Assembly: GCF_040096205.1 (NCBI RefSeq)
Contig: NZ_JBBMFD010000030.1
Location: 1-21,940 of the forward strand
Direction: 5' to 3'
DNA: 21,940 nt
Origin: Solibaculum_A intestinale
Lineage (GTDB): Bacteria > Bacillota > Clostridia > Oscillospirales > Acutalibacteraceae
Below the pieces are notes generated by a model, which was not told the DNA's origin, searched no databases, and saw only the letters and a program-made list of their open reading frames with translations. Each line of letters begins with the position of its first letter. Within the stretch, counting starts at the first letter, position 1. The position numbers and the translations under genes were made by a program. Below, in pieces: positions 1-6,658 of the stretch.

Positions 1-36
1 GCGGCGGCAACCGCAATCGAGCGCAAAGGGAAATAA
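1..36 (+). CDS. 3' end of an upstream phage gene (partial)
   Basis: Reading from base 1 gives 11 sense codons, ending in residues AIERKGK, followed by TAA at 34-36. The stop lies 38 bases before the next start codon, as expected for a preceding gene of the same early operon. Too little is visible to assign a family, and the reading frame could be chance. Confidence 0.3.
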   Translation, partial: AAATAIERKGK

Positions 37-74
37 GCTACCGTTATTGTAAACCAGATTAGGAGGTTTGTCAA

Positions 75-1061
75 ATGGGATTGATAAAACGGACATCAAT
101 TGTTGATATGAGCCGCGAGGATTGGTTGGCCGAACGCCGTAAAGCGATTGGAGGAAGCGACGCATCGGCCATCCTTGGCCTCAATCCATATACAACCCCA
201 TATACCTTGTGGGCGGACAAAACCGGCAGACTGCCGGATAAAGAGGATAACGAAGCCATGCGCCAGGGCCGAGACTTGGAACAATATGTGGTTGACCGGT
301 TTTCAGAAGTCTCCAGGAGGCGGTGCCGCAGAGTGAACGCGATTCTAACCAATACGGATTACCCCTATTCGTCTGCGAATATCGACCGCGAAATAGTCGG
401 GGAATCGGCAGGCCTGGAATGCAAGACTACCAGTGTTCTCAACCTCAAAAAGTTCCGTGATGGGGAATTCCCTGATACATATTATTGCCAGTGCGTCCAC
501 TACCTCGCCGTTACGCAATGGACGCGCTGGTATCTCGCGGTACTGGTACTGAACAAAGGATTTATGGTCTATCAGCTCACCAGGGCTGAAAACGACGAAA
601 AACCGGACTGGTGTGAATCGTCGGTCTATGTCTCAGACGGTGAAATTCGCGCATTGATGGGGGCAGAATCCACATTTTGGACCCGATATGTGATTCCCGA
701 TATTCCTCCTCCCGCAGACGGTTTGAAACCCACATCTGAGACTATTTCGGCCTTATATCCCGTTGGCGGCGAAAAAGAAGTTATATCCCTGGATTGTGAA
801 AACACGTTTCGCTCCTATGCTGCCCTAAAGCAACAGATTGCGGCATTGAAGGTTGAGCAGGAGAGGTGCGAGCAGGTTCTGAAAAAAGCAATGGGCGCTC
901 ACGAACGAGGGGAATGCGGGAAATTCACGGTGTCCTGGAAGCCTTCAGAGCGGCGCACCTTCGATCACAAGACGTTTGCAAAAGAACATCCGCAAGTGGA
1001 TTTATCACCCTACTATAAACTATCTGTGTCTAGGAGATTTGAAGTAAAGGAGACGGCATAA
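75..1061 (+). CDS. YqaJ-type viral recombinase (phage exonuclease)
   Basis: A 328-residue nuclease of the YqaJ/lambda-exonuclease family (PD-(D/E)xK fold). Such enzymes resect double-stranded DNA ends so that a RecT-type annealase can load on the single strand. Visible hallmarks are GGSDAS at residues 26-31, GRDLE at 65-69, the conserved Asp in ANIDRE near 104, the catalytic ECK at 115-117, and the motif YYCQCVHYLAV at about 136-146. The length fits the family. The start is ATG at 75, behind AGGAGG at 61-66; an internal ATG at 117 has no comparable ribosome site. The stop TAA shares its last base with the ATG of recT (TAATG), so the two are translationally coupled. Function is inferred from family and motifs and is secure. 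Confidence 0.93.
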   Translation: MGLIKRTSIVDMSREDWLAERRKAIGGSDASAILGLNPYTTPYTLWADKTGRLPDKEDNEAMRQGRDLEQYVVDRFSEVSRRRCRRVNAILTNTDYPYSSANIDREIVGESAGLECKTTSVLNLKKFRDGEFPDTYYCQCVHYLAVTQWTRWYLAVLVLNKGFMVYQLTRAENDEKPDWCESSVYVSDGEIRALMGAESTFWTRYVIPDIPPPADGLKPTSETISALYPVGGEKEVISLDCENTFRSYAALKQQIAALKVEQERCEQVLKKAMGAHERGECGKFTVSWKPSERRTFDHKTFAKEHPQVDLSPYYKLSVSRRFEVKETA

Positions 1062-1954
1062 TGGGAAAGATTCAAAATGCACTGCAAGCAAACCGAACAG
1101 CGGAGCTGCAGACGGGAGACCCCGCATCAAAAAGCGTGACAGCCATTCTCAACAGCATGTTGGACAGCGAGGGATACCGAAAACGGTTTGACGAATTGCT
1201 GGGGCGCAGGGCTCCGCAGTTTGTTTCGAGTATTATTACCTTGGTCAATGCGGACAAAAACTTACAAAAGGCCTTTTACGAGGCTCCAGTTACTGTTATC
1301 CAATCCGCCCTAAAAGCGGCAACCTTCGACTTGCCCATTGATCCAAATTTGGGCTATGCCTATATCGTGCCATTCAATAATAGTGCGAAGCAACCGGACG
1401 GCAGTTGGAGCAAACGGATGGAAGCGGCCTTTATCCTTGGATACAAGGGTATGAACCAGCTCGCCCTGCGCACCGGCGCATACAAGACGATCAATGTCAT
1501 TGATGTCCGAAAGGGCGAGCTTAAAAGTTATAACCGCTTGACGGAAGAAATTGACCTGGATTTCATCGAGGACGAGGACGAGCGTGAAAGCCTCCCGATC
1601 ATTGGATGGGTTGGGTATTTTAAGCTTGTAAATGGCACAGAAAAGACCCTGTACATGACCAAAAAGCAAATCGAAGCTCACGAGCGCAAACATCGAAAAG
1701 GAAAAAACATGGGCAGAGGCTGGGTTGAGAACCCTGATGCCATGGCAGAAAAGACCGTATTCCGGCGGCTAATCGGAAAGTGGGGGTTGATGTCCATTGA
1801 CTACCAGAAGGCAGACGCTACTACGTTGGCGGCCGCCGACGCCATTGCAAAGGGTCAGTTTGACGACGAAGATGCTCTTCCGGAAATTATCGTGGATGGA
1901 GACACCGGGGAAATCGTGGAACCCGGCGTAGAAAATCAGACCAAGCTCGTATAG
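1061..1954 (+). CDS. recT: RecT-family single-strand annealing protein
   Basis: A 297-residue RecT/Redβ-superfamily protein. It binds the single strand exposed by the YqaJ nuclease and anneals it to homologous DNA without RecA. Family signatures visible include NPLGYAYIVPF-like text (DPNLGYAYIVPF, about residue 97), FILGYKGMNQLALR at about 123-136, the GWVGYFKL segment, and the C-terminal MAEKTVFRRLIGKWG. The C-terminal tail is acidic and low in complexity, as is common in the family. It begins immediately at the nuclease stop and is followed by an SSB gene, the classical end-resection, annealing and single-strand-protection set of temperate Firmicutes phages. No lesion is seen. Confidence 0.95.
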   Translation: MGKIQNALQANRTAELQTGDPASKSVTAILNSMLDSEGYRKRFDELLGRRAPQFVSSIITLVNADKNLQKAFYEAPVTVIQSALKAATFDLPIDPNLGYAYIVPFNNSAKQPDGSWSKRMEAAFILGYKGMNQLALRTGAYKTINVIDVRKGELKSYNRLTEEIDLDFIEDEDERESLPIIGWVGYFKLVNGTEKTLYMTKKQIEAHERKHRKGKNMGRGWVENPDAMAEKTVFRRLIGKWGLMSIDYQKADATTLAAADAIAKGQFDDEDALPEIIVDGDTGEIVEPGVENQTKLV

Positions 1955-1963
1955 GAGGGGCAT

Positions 1964-2353
1964 ATGCTTAACAACGCAACGCTTATGGGCCGGCTCACCG
2001 CCGACCCGGAACGGCGTCAAACTCCAAACAATATCCCAGTTGCCAGCTTTACCTTGGCGGTGGACCGCAATTATTCTTCCGGTGGCGAGCGGCAGACAGA
2101 TTTCATCGGCATCACCGCGTGGCGGAAAACGGCAGAGTTCGTCTCCAATTACTTTCATAAGGGGATGCTGGCAGCAGTGCAGGGTTCCATCCAGACCCGC
2201 AGCTACACCGACAACCAAGGCATTAAGCGCAAGGCGTTTGAGATCGTGGCGGACCATGTGTATTTTGCCGAGCCCAAGCGGGACAGCAGCCCTTCTTATT
2301 CTCCGCCTGATGTGGGAGACTTTGAGGAGATTCCCGACGATATGCCTTTCTAG
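1964..2353 (+). CDS. ssb: Single-stranded DNA-binding protein
   Basis: A 129-residue phage SSB with one OB fold. The N-terminus MLNNATLMGRLTADPERRQT and the core ASFTLAV, TDFIGITAWRKTAEF and YFHKGMLAAVQGSIQTRSY follow bacterial SSB closely. The C-terminus is acidic and ends in DDMPF, the partner-binding tip that recruits recombination and replication proteins. It is somewhat shorter than host SSB because the linker is short. GGAGGGG lies just upstream of ATG 1964. Its place behind recT suggests that it serves both recombination and replication of phage DNA. Confidence 0.95.
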   Translation: MLNNATLMGRLTADPERRQTPNNIPVASFTLAVDRNYSSGGERQTDFIGITAWRKTAEFVSNYFHKGMLAAVQGSIQTRSYTDNQGIKRKAFEIVADHVYFAEPKRDSSPSYSPPDVGDFEEIPDDMPF

Positions 2354-2376
2354 TTTGCATAAGGAGTGTGACTGCA

Positions 2377-2490
2377 ATGGTTAAATTTAATATTGCAAAA
2401 GCTGACCTTAGGTACTTATTTGATGTTAGCAGCAAAGATACGAACGATTTCAGATTGGTAATGCCGACAAGAGTAACCAAAGCGCGGTGA
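2377..2490 (+). CDS. Small hypothetical protein (37 residues)
   Basis: A 37-codon frame, ATG 2377 to TGA 2490, fills the gap between ssb and the replisome organizer gene. It has a good ribosome site (AAGGAG at 2361-2366, 10 bases before ATG). Its stop region (GGTGA) doubles as the likely Shine-Dalgarno of the next gene. The product is mildly basic, begins MVKFNIAKADLRYLF and has no recognisable domain, signal peptide or membrane segment. I do not recognise it. Spacing and ribosome site favour a real gene, but a short chance frame is possible. Confidence 0.45.
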   Translation: MVKFNIAKADLRYLFDVSSKDTNDFRLVMPTRVTKAR

Positions 2491-2497
2491 AAAAATT

Positions 2498-3256
2498 ATG
2501 CCGAACCGAATTATCAAGGAGAGCATATGCACAAGCGATTCCGTGGATCAATTGTCTTGGTTCGAGGAGGTCTTATTTTATCGTCTAATCGTCTCCTGTG
2601 ACGATTATGGAAGGTTTGACGGGCGTCCTGCCATCATAAAGGGCAGGCTGTTCCCGCTAAAAAGTGTGACGGATAAGCAGATTGAGTCCGCCATTATCAA
2701 GTTATCGACGGCAGGTATTGCGAAGCTATATAGAGTAGACGGCAGACCGTACCTGCAATTGTGCGCTTGGGAGCGGCACCAGCAAATCCGGGCACAAAAA
2801 AGCAAGTTTCCGCCTCCCATTGAGAATGAGCCAGATGACAGTGATTGCAACGGATATCAATTGATATCAGATGATAGCAAATGTCCCCGCAATCCAATCC
2901 AATCCGAATCCAATACGAATACGAAATGCGATATATTGCCCGGAGCAAACGATGCTCCGGACCATCCGCCAGTCATTTCTTTTCTGCTGAACGATAAAAC
3001 AGAATATCCCGTTTATCAAGATCAAATCGATAAATGGGGAAAGCTATATCCTGCTGTGGATATCATGCAGCAGTTACGTCACATGAAGGGGTGGTTAGAC
3101 GCCAACCCGAAGCGCCGTAAAACAAAGGGCGGCATCCTGCGCTTTGTGACCAGTTGGCTGGCGAAGGAACAGGACAGAGGAGGCGGCAAGCATGGAGACG
3201 ATAGAGCAAATTGCCAGAGCTCTGGGAATACCCGGAATTTTGGAACTTATGTCTGA
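2498..3256 (+). CDS. Phage replisome organizer / DnaD-like replication initiator
   Basis: A 252-residue replication protein. The N-terminal 105 residues (MPNRIIKESICTS, then WFEEVLFYRLIVSCDDYGRFDG and a segment ending in ERHQQIR) are the winged-helix region typical of Firmicutes phage replisome organizers, which bind the origin. It is followed by a polar, low-complexity linker (about 110-150) and a C-terminal helical part with WLDANPKRRKTKGGILRFVTSWL, the usual end of these DnaD-related proteins. Such proteins melt the origin and pass DNA to the helicase loader; the loader is the next gene, overlapping by 65 bases. The linker-coding DNA carries a palindrome and short repeats that may be the origin. 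ATG 2498 is chosen because GGTGA lies 7 bases upstream. Confidence 0.86.
   Translation: MPNRIIKESICTSDSVDQLSWFEEVLFYRLIVSCDDYGRFDGRPAIIKGRLFPLKSVTDKQIESAIIKLSTAGIAKLYRVDGRPYLQLCAWERHQQIRAQKSKFPPPIENEPDDSDCNGYQLISDDSKCPRNPIQSESNTNTKCDILPGANDAPDHPPVISFLLNDKTEYPVYQDQIDKWGKLYPAVDIMQQLRHMKGWLDANPKRRKTKGGILRFVTSWLAKEQDRGGGKHGDDRANCQSSGNTRNFGTYV
2853..2960. other. Candidate phage replication origin inside the organizer gene
   Basis: Three signals cluster within about 108 bases. The first is a perfect 16-bp palindrome GATATCAATTGATATC at 2853-2868. The second is a run of AATCC units (2891, 2896, 2901, 2907) continuing as AATAC units (2912, 2918). The third is a perfect 8-bp hairpin, CCGGAGCA at 2940-2947 with TGCTCCGG at 2953-2960 and a 5-base loop, preceded by the A+T-rich stretch ATGCGATATATTG. 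They fall in the linker-coding part of the initiator gene. Lambda O and several lactococcal phage initiators carry their origins at the equivalent place. That this is an origin is inference. Confidence 0.35.
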
Positions 3257-4019
3257 GCCGGTAGACGAGACGCAGTATCTACGCCACAAGTGCGATGTGT
3301 ATAACGCAAAATCGGGACGCCTCGCCGGGCTTGATTGCCCGATATGTAAGAATAAGGGAAATATTCTGGTTGTCGAAGGTGGCGAAGAAAGAATGCGGGA
3401 ATGCTCCTGCATGGAAAAACGGCGCAGCCTGGCTAGAATTCAGGCGAGCGGGTTAGGATACATGCTGGAGTCCTGTCGGTTTGATACCTACCGGGCAGAC
3501 GAATCGTGGCAGAAAATGTTCTTGTCAAAAGCCAAGGAATTTGTACTCGACCATGAAGGCAAATGGCTTTACATGGGCGGCCAGGTAGGCGCGGGGAAAA
3601 CCCATCTGTGTACTGCCATTGTGGGCGAATTCATGCGTATGGGCTTAGGAGCCAGGTACATGCTTTGGCGCGACGAAGCAGCAAAACTCAAAGCTGTAGT
3701 CAATGATGACGTGGAATACAATCGCCTGATTCGCCCGTTAAAAACCACCCCTGTGCTATACATAGACGATTTTTTCAAAACGCAGCGCGGTGAAAACGGG
3801 AAACCGGCGTTTCCGACAGCCGGCGACGTCAATGTGGCATTTGAAATCATCAATTATCGATACAACAATCTGAATTTAATCACCATCATCTCAGGAGAAT
3901 GGACCATCGATGAAATCCTGCGGATTGACGAAGCGGTAGGCAGCCGAATTTATCAGCGGACAAAGGAATACTGTCTGCAAATTGCCCCAGATCCACGGAA
4001 AAATTACAGGATGAGGTGA
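3192..4019 (+). CDS. DnaC-like helicase loader (AAA+ ATPase)
   Basis: A 275-residue AAA+ protein of the DnaC/DnaI family that loads the replicative helicase at the phage origin. Seen in order: a zinc-binding module with CPIC at residues 49-52 and CSC at 71-73; Walker A GQVGAGKTH at about 130-138; Walker B VLYIDD at 188-193; a sensor-1-like TIISGEW at 231-237; and the arginine-finger region SRIYQRT at 251-257. The N-terminal zinc module followed by AAA+ is the usual plan of Gram-positive loaders. GGAGG at 3178-3182 precedes ATG 3192, and the start lies within the last 65 bases of the organizer gene, implying coupled expression. No helicase gene is in the window, so the host helicase is presumably recruited. 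Confidence 0.93.
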   Translation: METIEQIARALGIPGILELMSEPVDETQYLRHKCDVYNAKSGRLAGLDCPICKNKGNILVVEGGEERMRECSCMEKRRSLARIQASGLGYMLESCRFDTYRADESWQKMFLSKAKEFVLDHEGKWLYMGGQVGAGKTHLCTAIVGEFMRMGLGARYMLWRDEAAKLKAVVNDDVEYNRLIRPLKTTPVLYIDDFFKTQRGENGKPAFPTAGDVNVAFEIINYRYNNLNLITIISGEWTIDEILRIDEAVGSRIYQRTKEYCLQIAPDPRKNYRMR

Positions 4020-4023
4020 CGGG

Positions 4024-4455
4024 GTGCGGGTGATTTTTACAATTCCAGGGCCCCCGAAGGGAAAAGCGCGGCCGCGAATTGTGCGCAACCATGGGAAAAT
4101 CCACAGCTATACCCCGGATGCAACAGCCGCCTACGAAGAATTGGTTCGGATTAAATACCTGCAAGCTGAGGGCGGCGCAATCAAATTGCAAGGCCCAATC
4201 GAAATCTTAATATTTGCTGGATTTCCAATCCCAAAGAGCGCAAGCAAACGCAAACGGGAGCAGATGCTGCGCGGAGAAATTCTCCCCGCTAAAAAGCCAG
4301 ACTGTGACAACATCTGCAAAATCATCTGCGACGCCCTAAACGGGATTGCTTACAGGGACGACGCGCAAATCGTCGAGGCTCACGTGCGCAAGGTGTATGT
4401 GGGCGGGTCCGGCGAAACCACGGTAACCCTGACGGAAATCGAGGAGGCACAATGA
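4024..4455 (+). CDS. rusA: RusA-family Holliday junction resolvase
   Basis: A 143-residue RusA-like endonuclease that cuts four-way DNA junctions formed during phage recombination and replication. The N-terminal strand VIFTIPGPPKGKARPR is the family signature. The metal-binding aspartates are visible as KPDCDN (Asp93 and Asp95) and RDDAQIV (Asp112-113), with ICDALNG between them. The start is GTG at 4024; a second in-frame GTG at 4030 would give a protein two residues shorter. The gene lies five bases after the loader stop, and its TGA overlaps the ATG of the next gene. Length and motifs are complete, so an active enzyme is expected. Confidence 0.93.
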   Translation: MRVIFTIPGPPKGKARPRIVRNHGKIHSYTPDATAAYEELVRIKYLQAEGGAIKLQGPIEILIFAGFPIPKSASKRKREQMLRGEILPAKKPDCDNICKIICDALNGIAYRDDAQIVEAHVRKVYVGGSGETTVTLTEIEEAQ

Positions 4456-4658
4456 TGGAGGCCTTACGACAACGATTAATCGGTTTACGCCAAAAAGAGG
4501 GCTTGCTACAACGGGATGTAGCCGATCAGCTGCACATTGACCGCAGTACATACAGCTATTACGAGCGCGGCAAAACAAACCCACCCCTGGATATCCTCAT
4601 TAAGCTGGCGGATTATTTTGGGGTTACGACGGATTATTTGTTAGGACGGGAGGATTAA
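4452..4658 (+). CDS. XRE-family helix-turn-helix regulator
   Basis: A 68-residue single-domain Cro/C1-type DNA-binding protein. The helix-turn-helix is easy to see: LRQRLIGLRQKEGLLQRDVA followed by DQLHIDRSTYSYYERGKTNP, then the third-helix region ending LADYFGVTTDYLLGRED. It lacks the LexA-like peptidase domain of a classical CI repressor, so it is more likely a Cro-like or auxiliary regulator within the early operon. It starts at ATG 4452, overlapping the rusA stop (ATGA), and GAGGAGG about 10 bases upstream, within rusA, serves as its ribosome site. Target operators are not identifiable here. Confidence 0.92.
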   Translation: MMEALRQRLIGLRQKEGLLQRDVADQLHIDRSTYSYYERGKTNPPLDILIKLADYFGVTTDYLLGRED

Positions 4659-4660
4659 AA

Positions 4661-5182
4661 ATGAATTGGAGCGAATACGAGGACGATGTGTTAAAAGCGG
4701 GATATGAGGCTCACCGAACCGCTTCAGAAATCGCCGCAACTTTGGGGAGGACATCGGGAGCGGTACGCGGTCGTGCTTCCGCGCTAGGGATCGCCAAGGC
4801 GAAATTATCAGAGCCGGAGGAATCCGGATTTGAGAATGAGGCTGTTTGCCAATATTGCGGGCAAATCTCAATGCCGGGCGAAGAATGCAATTGCCCGGAG
4901 GCTAAGCGGGAGCGCAGAATCAAGGATCAAATACTTAGGGCGAAAAATACCATACGGGAAGTTTTCGGCCAGGCTTGCCAGGATGAAGGATATAAACCCG
5001 TCTCGGCGGAAAACATCGAAATCATGGACGCCGCTGCGGTGCAAATCGCAAATTACAAGATGCACGCCGTTTCGCTTGTGCTTTCGAGCGGGACCCGCGC
5101 AAAGCTTACCAGAGGCGCAAAAGGGGTTATCAAAGTGGAGCGGTCAGAAACAAAAAAGACAACCTTGGAGGTGGGGGAATGA
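4661..5182 (+). CDS. Myb/SANT-like DNA-binding protein with a zinc-ribbon-like motif
   Basis: A 173-residue probable DNA-binding protein. Residues 1-47 form a Myb/SANT or GcrA-like helix-turn-helix: W3, YEDDVLKAGY, then TASEIAATLGRTSGAVRGR, the pattern of small phage and host regulators that read a short operator. Residues 63-78 hold CQYC and CNC (Cys63, Cys66, Cys76, Cys78), likely binding zinc. The remainder is helical and contains no motif I recognise. GGAGG lies just upstream of ATG 4661, three bases after the XRE stop. The partnership suggests a transcriptional role in the middle operon; a recombination or replication accessory role is also possible. The domain reading comes from sequence pattern only. 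Confidence 0.75.
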   Translation: MNWSEYEDDVLKAGYEAHRTASEIAATLGRTSGAVRGRASALGIAKAKLSEPEESGFENEAVCQYCGQISMPGEECNCPEAKRERRIKDQILRAKNTIREVFGQACQDEGYKPVSAENIEIMDAAAVQIANYKMHAVSLVLSSGTRAKLTRGAKGVIKVERSETKKTTLEVGE

Positions 5183-5532
5183 ATTACATAGCATACGCCG
5201 TAACTGTGGCTTCCATCGTCGGCACGGTTGCAAACAGCTTTCAAAAACGGTGGTGCTTTTGGGTGTGGGGCTGCACGAATGCGTTTTGGTGCGTGTTCAA
5301 CATTCTTTCCGGCAGTTATGCACAGGCGATTTTATACGCCTTTAATTTCGCAATGGCTGTTGTGGGCCTCGCGAAGTGGAGCAAAAAAGACGCAAGAATC
5401 CGACGGGCATTCAAAATAGCGATTAGAGCGGCGGCAGGTGTTCATAGCCCCTCTTTAGGAAGAGTAGTAAAAATATCGGATATATGGAAACAGCCGAATT
5501 ATGAAAGGGTTGATATCAATGAGCGAAAATGA
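5179..5532 (+). CDS. Small PnuC-like membrane protein
   Basis: A 117-residue protein. Residues 1-67 contain three hydrophobic segments (YIAYAVTVASIVGTVANSF, then WCFWVWGCTNAFWCVFNIL, then AILYAFNFAMAVVGLAKW). Their spaced Trp and Asn residues and the terminal W resemble one half of PnuC-type nicotinamide riboside transporters. Short three-helix versions of this sort occur in Firmicutes phages. Residues 68-117 are a charged, apparently soluble tail rich in Lys/Arg, which the minimal versions lack. ATG 5179 overlaps the preceding stop (ATGA). Transport of a pyridine nucleotide precursor is a family-based guess; a structural or holin-like membrane role cannot be excluded. Confidence 0.65.
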   Translation: MNYIAYAVTVASIVGTVANSFQKRWCFWVWGCTNAFWCVFNILSGSYAQAILYAFNFAMAVVGLAKWSKKDARIRRAFKIAIRAAAGVHSPSLGRVVKISDIWKQPNYERVDINERK

Positions 5533-5860
5533 GCGAAAATATATAGCTTCGGTGGACGTTTCCACCGGCGGCGACTTATCGGCCGTATGCTTGGCGATAG
5601 AAAACGCGGCAAAAGAATTCGTGGTGCTTTTTGCCCGCGCTTTTTCAAAACCGGTTAAAGAAATATCGAATTTTCTTGACGCGGCATTTTTTGTACATCC
5701 GAACCGGCACGTTGCCCACCTTGCCGAATACGGACGTTCGGAGAGGGTTAGGAAAAAGAACTGTAAGCGTATTTTGAAATGGATTGAAATGGGGAGGAAA
5801 CATGAAAGCTATAATAAAGCGGGAAATACCGTTGCAAGAACTCAAACGGTACGGCTTTAA
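5519..5860 (+). CDS. Hypothetical protein with an RKKN basic motif
   Basis: A 113-residue protein of unknown function. The N-terminal part (YIASVDVSTGGDLSAVCLAI) reads like the first β-hairpin of an RNase H-like fold, with an acidic residue followed by a Gly-rich turn, but no further catalytic acids are evident. The C-terminal part holds HPNRHVAHLAEYG followed by RVRKKNCKRILKW, a basic motif I associate with small proteins of clostridial phages. ATG 5519 is preferred to the in-frame ATG 5501 because AAAGGG lies about 11 bases upstream. A 10-bp tandem repeat (ATGAGCGAAA twice) covers the start. The gene overlaps both the upstream and downstream genes. Nucleic-acid binding is plausible but unproven. 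Confidence 0.6.
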   Translation: MSENERKYIASVDVSTGGDLSAVCLAIENAAKEFVVLFARAFSKPVKEISNFLDAAFFVHPNRHVAHLAEYGRSERVRKKNCKRILKWIEMGRKHESYNKAGNTVARTQTVRL

Positions 5861-6047
5861 AGACGAATACATGGTAATGTCACGTGAGGTAAAGCACCCT
5901 CTTTACCTGATCGTAGACAAGAAAACAAGAGAACTGGTGCTATTGTCACCGATGGGGCCTGCAGCCTATATGGAGGCGCACAAGGATAAGTTTTGGGATT
6001 TGATTACCGCCGGTTTTGTGCTGTTTCTTAAAGCCGAATATGATTGA
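5802..6047 (+). CDS. Hypothetical protein (81 residues)
   Basis: Unrecognised. The start is ATG 5802, because GGGGAGG lies directly upstream (5791-5797); an in-frame TTG at 5784 has no ribosome site. The product begins MKAIIKREIPLQELKRYGF, has a central YLIVDKKTRELVLLSP strand pair and ends in a WDLITAGFVLFLKAEYD helix or strand, consistent with a small α/β fold. There is no signal peptide and no convincing membrane helix. It overlaps the preceding gene by 59 bases and is followed within 11 bases by the late-regulator candidate, so it sits in the middle operon where accessory proteins are common. Confidence 0.65.
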   Translation: MKAIIKREIPLQELKRYGFKDEYMVMSREVKHPLYLIVDKKTRELVLLSPMGPAAYMEAHKDKFWDLITAGFVLFLKAEYD

Positions 6048-6057
6048 GGATAATCGA

Positions 6058-6468
6058 ATGAGAGGAAAAAGAGATTTGAAATTAAGCGACTACGGGATAA
6101 CCGTACACATGTACCGCGAACTGCATGAGTTTTGCCTACAGTACAACGAGAAAAAAGCTAAGCTATATGATTGTTACTGTATCGGATCACCCAGTCTCAC
6201 GGGGCAGCCGCGGGGGAGCGCAGACGGAAGCGTTACAAGCCGCAACGCGGAAAAAGCTATTATCTTGTCCGCAGATATCGCAATGATCGAGCAGGCGGCT
6301 GTGGAAGCGGGAAAGGAAGAATATCAAAACCTACTGAAAGCGGTGACCTGCGATTTACCGGGATATGTGATGCGCTTAAATTACGGCATGACATGGGGCG
6401 AAAATAAATTTCGAAATCAACGGAAACTGTTTTTTATTGATTTGGCAAAAAGAAAGGGATACATATGA
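6058..6468 (+). CDS. ArpU/RinA-like late transcription regulator candidate
   Basis: A 136-residue protein matching the plan of clostridial phage late regulators. It has an N-terminal LSDYGITVHMYRELHEFCLQ segment, a middle region with an alternating helix (ILSADIAMIEQAAVEAG), and a C-terminal helix-turn-helix-like end, LNYGMTWGENKFRNQRKLFF followed by IDLAKRKGY. ArpU and RinA family proteins activate the packaging and structural operon and are usually encoded immediately before it, as here. ATG 6058 is chosen because GAGG lies 8 bases upstream; upstream in-frame alternatives at 6016 (TTG) and 6040 (ATG) overlap the previous gene without a better ribosome site. The assignment rests on position and general pattern, so family membership is moderately sure and function is inferred. 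Confidence 0.72.
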   Translation: MRGKRDLKLSDYGITVHMYRELHEFCLQYNEKKAKLYDCYCIGSPSLTGQPRGSADGSVTSRNAEKAIILSADIAMIEQAAVEAGKEEYQNLLKAVTCDLPGYVMRLNYGMTWGENKFRNQRKLFFIDLAKRKGYI

Positions 6469-6611
6469 CAGGTAATTGTTTTGCGATAAAAGAGGGAAAG
6501 CGCCTGATCCTAAAAGTCACCAAATGTGAAGGTTGCAAATTTGGGAAAACGAAAGAGCAATTACAAGTAGAGCGGGAAAGGGCCGAAGCAAGACTAAAGC
6601 AAATCAGGTGA
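6465..6611 (+). CDS. Small CxxC phage protein (48 residues)
   Basis: ATG 6465 overlaps the regulator stop (ATGA) and the frame runs to TGA 6611. The product contains NCFAIKEGKRLIL, then CEGCKFGKT (Cys21 and Cys24, with Cys5 upstream), and ends in a charged helix with EQLQVERERAEARLKQI. Proteins of this size with an N-terminal Cys, a CxxC and a Lys/Glu-rich helix are frequent at this exact place in clostridial phages, between the late regulator and the packaging genes. The cysteines suggest metal binding. Function is unknown. Confidence 0.68.
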   Translation: MTGNCFAIKEGKRLILKVTKCEGCKFGKTKEQLQVERERAEARLKQIR

Positions 6612-6643
6612 CAAGGAATTTATTTAAAAATTTTTGACCACTG

Positions 6644-6658
6644 ACGTTCTTGCAACGT
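6644..6658. promoter_or_regulatory. Dyad ACGTT-N5-AACGT, candidate late operator
   Basis: A perfect 5-bp inverted repeat with a 5-base spacer lies 33 bases after the last middle gene. TTGACC at 6634-6639 could be a -35 element and TAAATT at 6669-6674 preceded by TG a -10-like hexamer, but their spacing does not fit one promoter. The dyad is therefore offered as a binding site for the ArpU/RinA-like protein encoded just upstream, not as a defined promoter. Confidence 0.28.

Noticed and set aside
1769..2377. Minus-strand open frame (202 codons) opposite recT and ssb
   Set aside because: It lies across two secure genes and shows no family motif or ribosome site.
2888..2925. CRISPR-like or mobile-element repeats at the AATCC run
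   Set aside because: Units are only five or six bases with no spacers and lie inside a coding linker; an iteron-like or low-complexity explanation is better. No CRISPR array or insertion sequence was seen anywhere in the window.
6619..6635. AAAAATTTTT-type A/T palindrome as terminator of the middle operon
   Set aside because: The dyad has no G/C pairs and would make a very weak stem; it is ordinary A/T-rich intergenic sequence.
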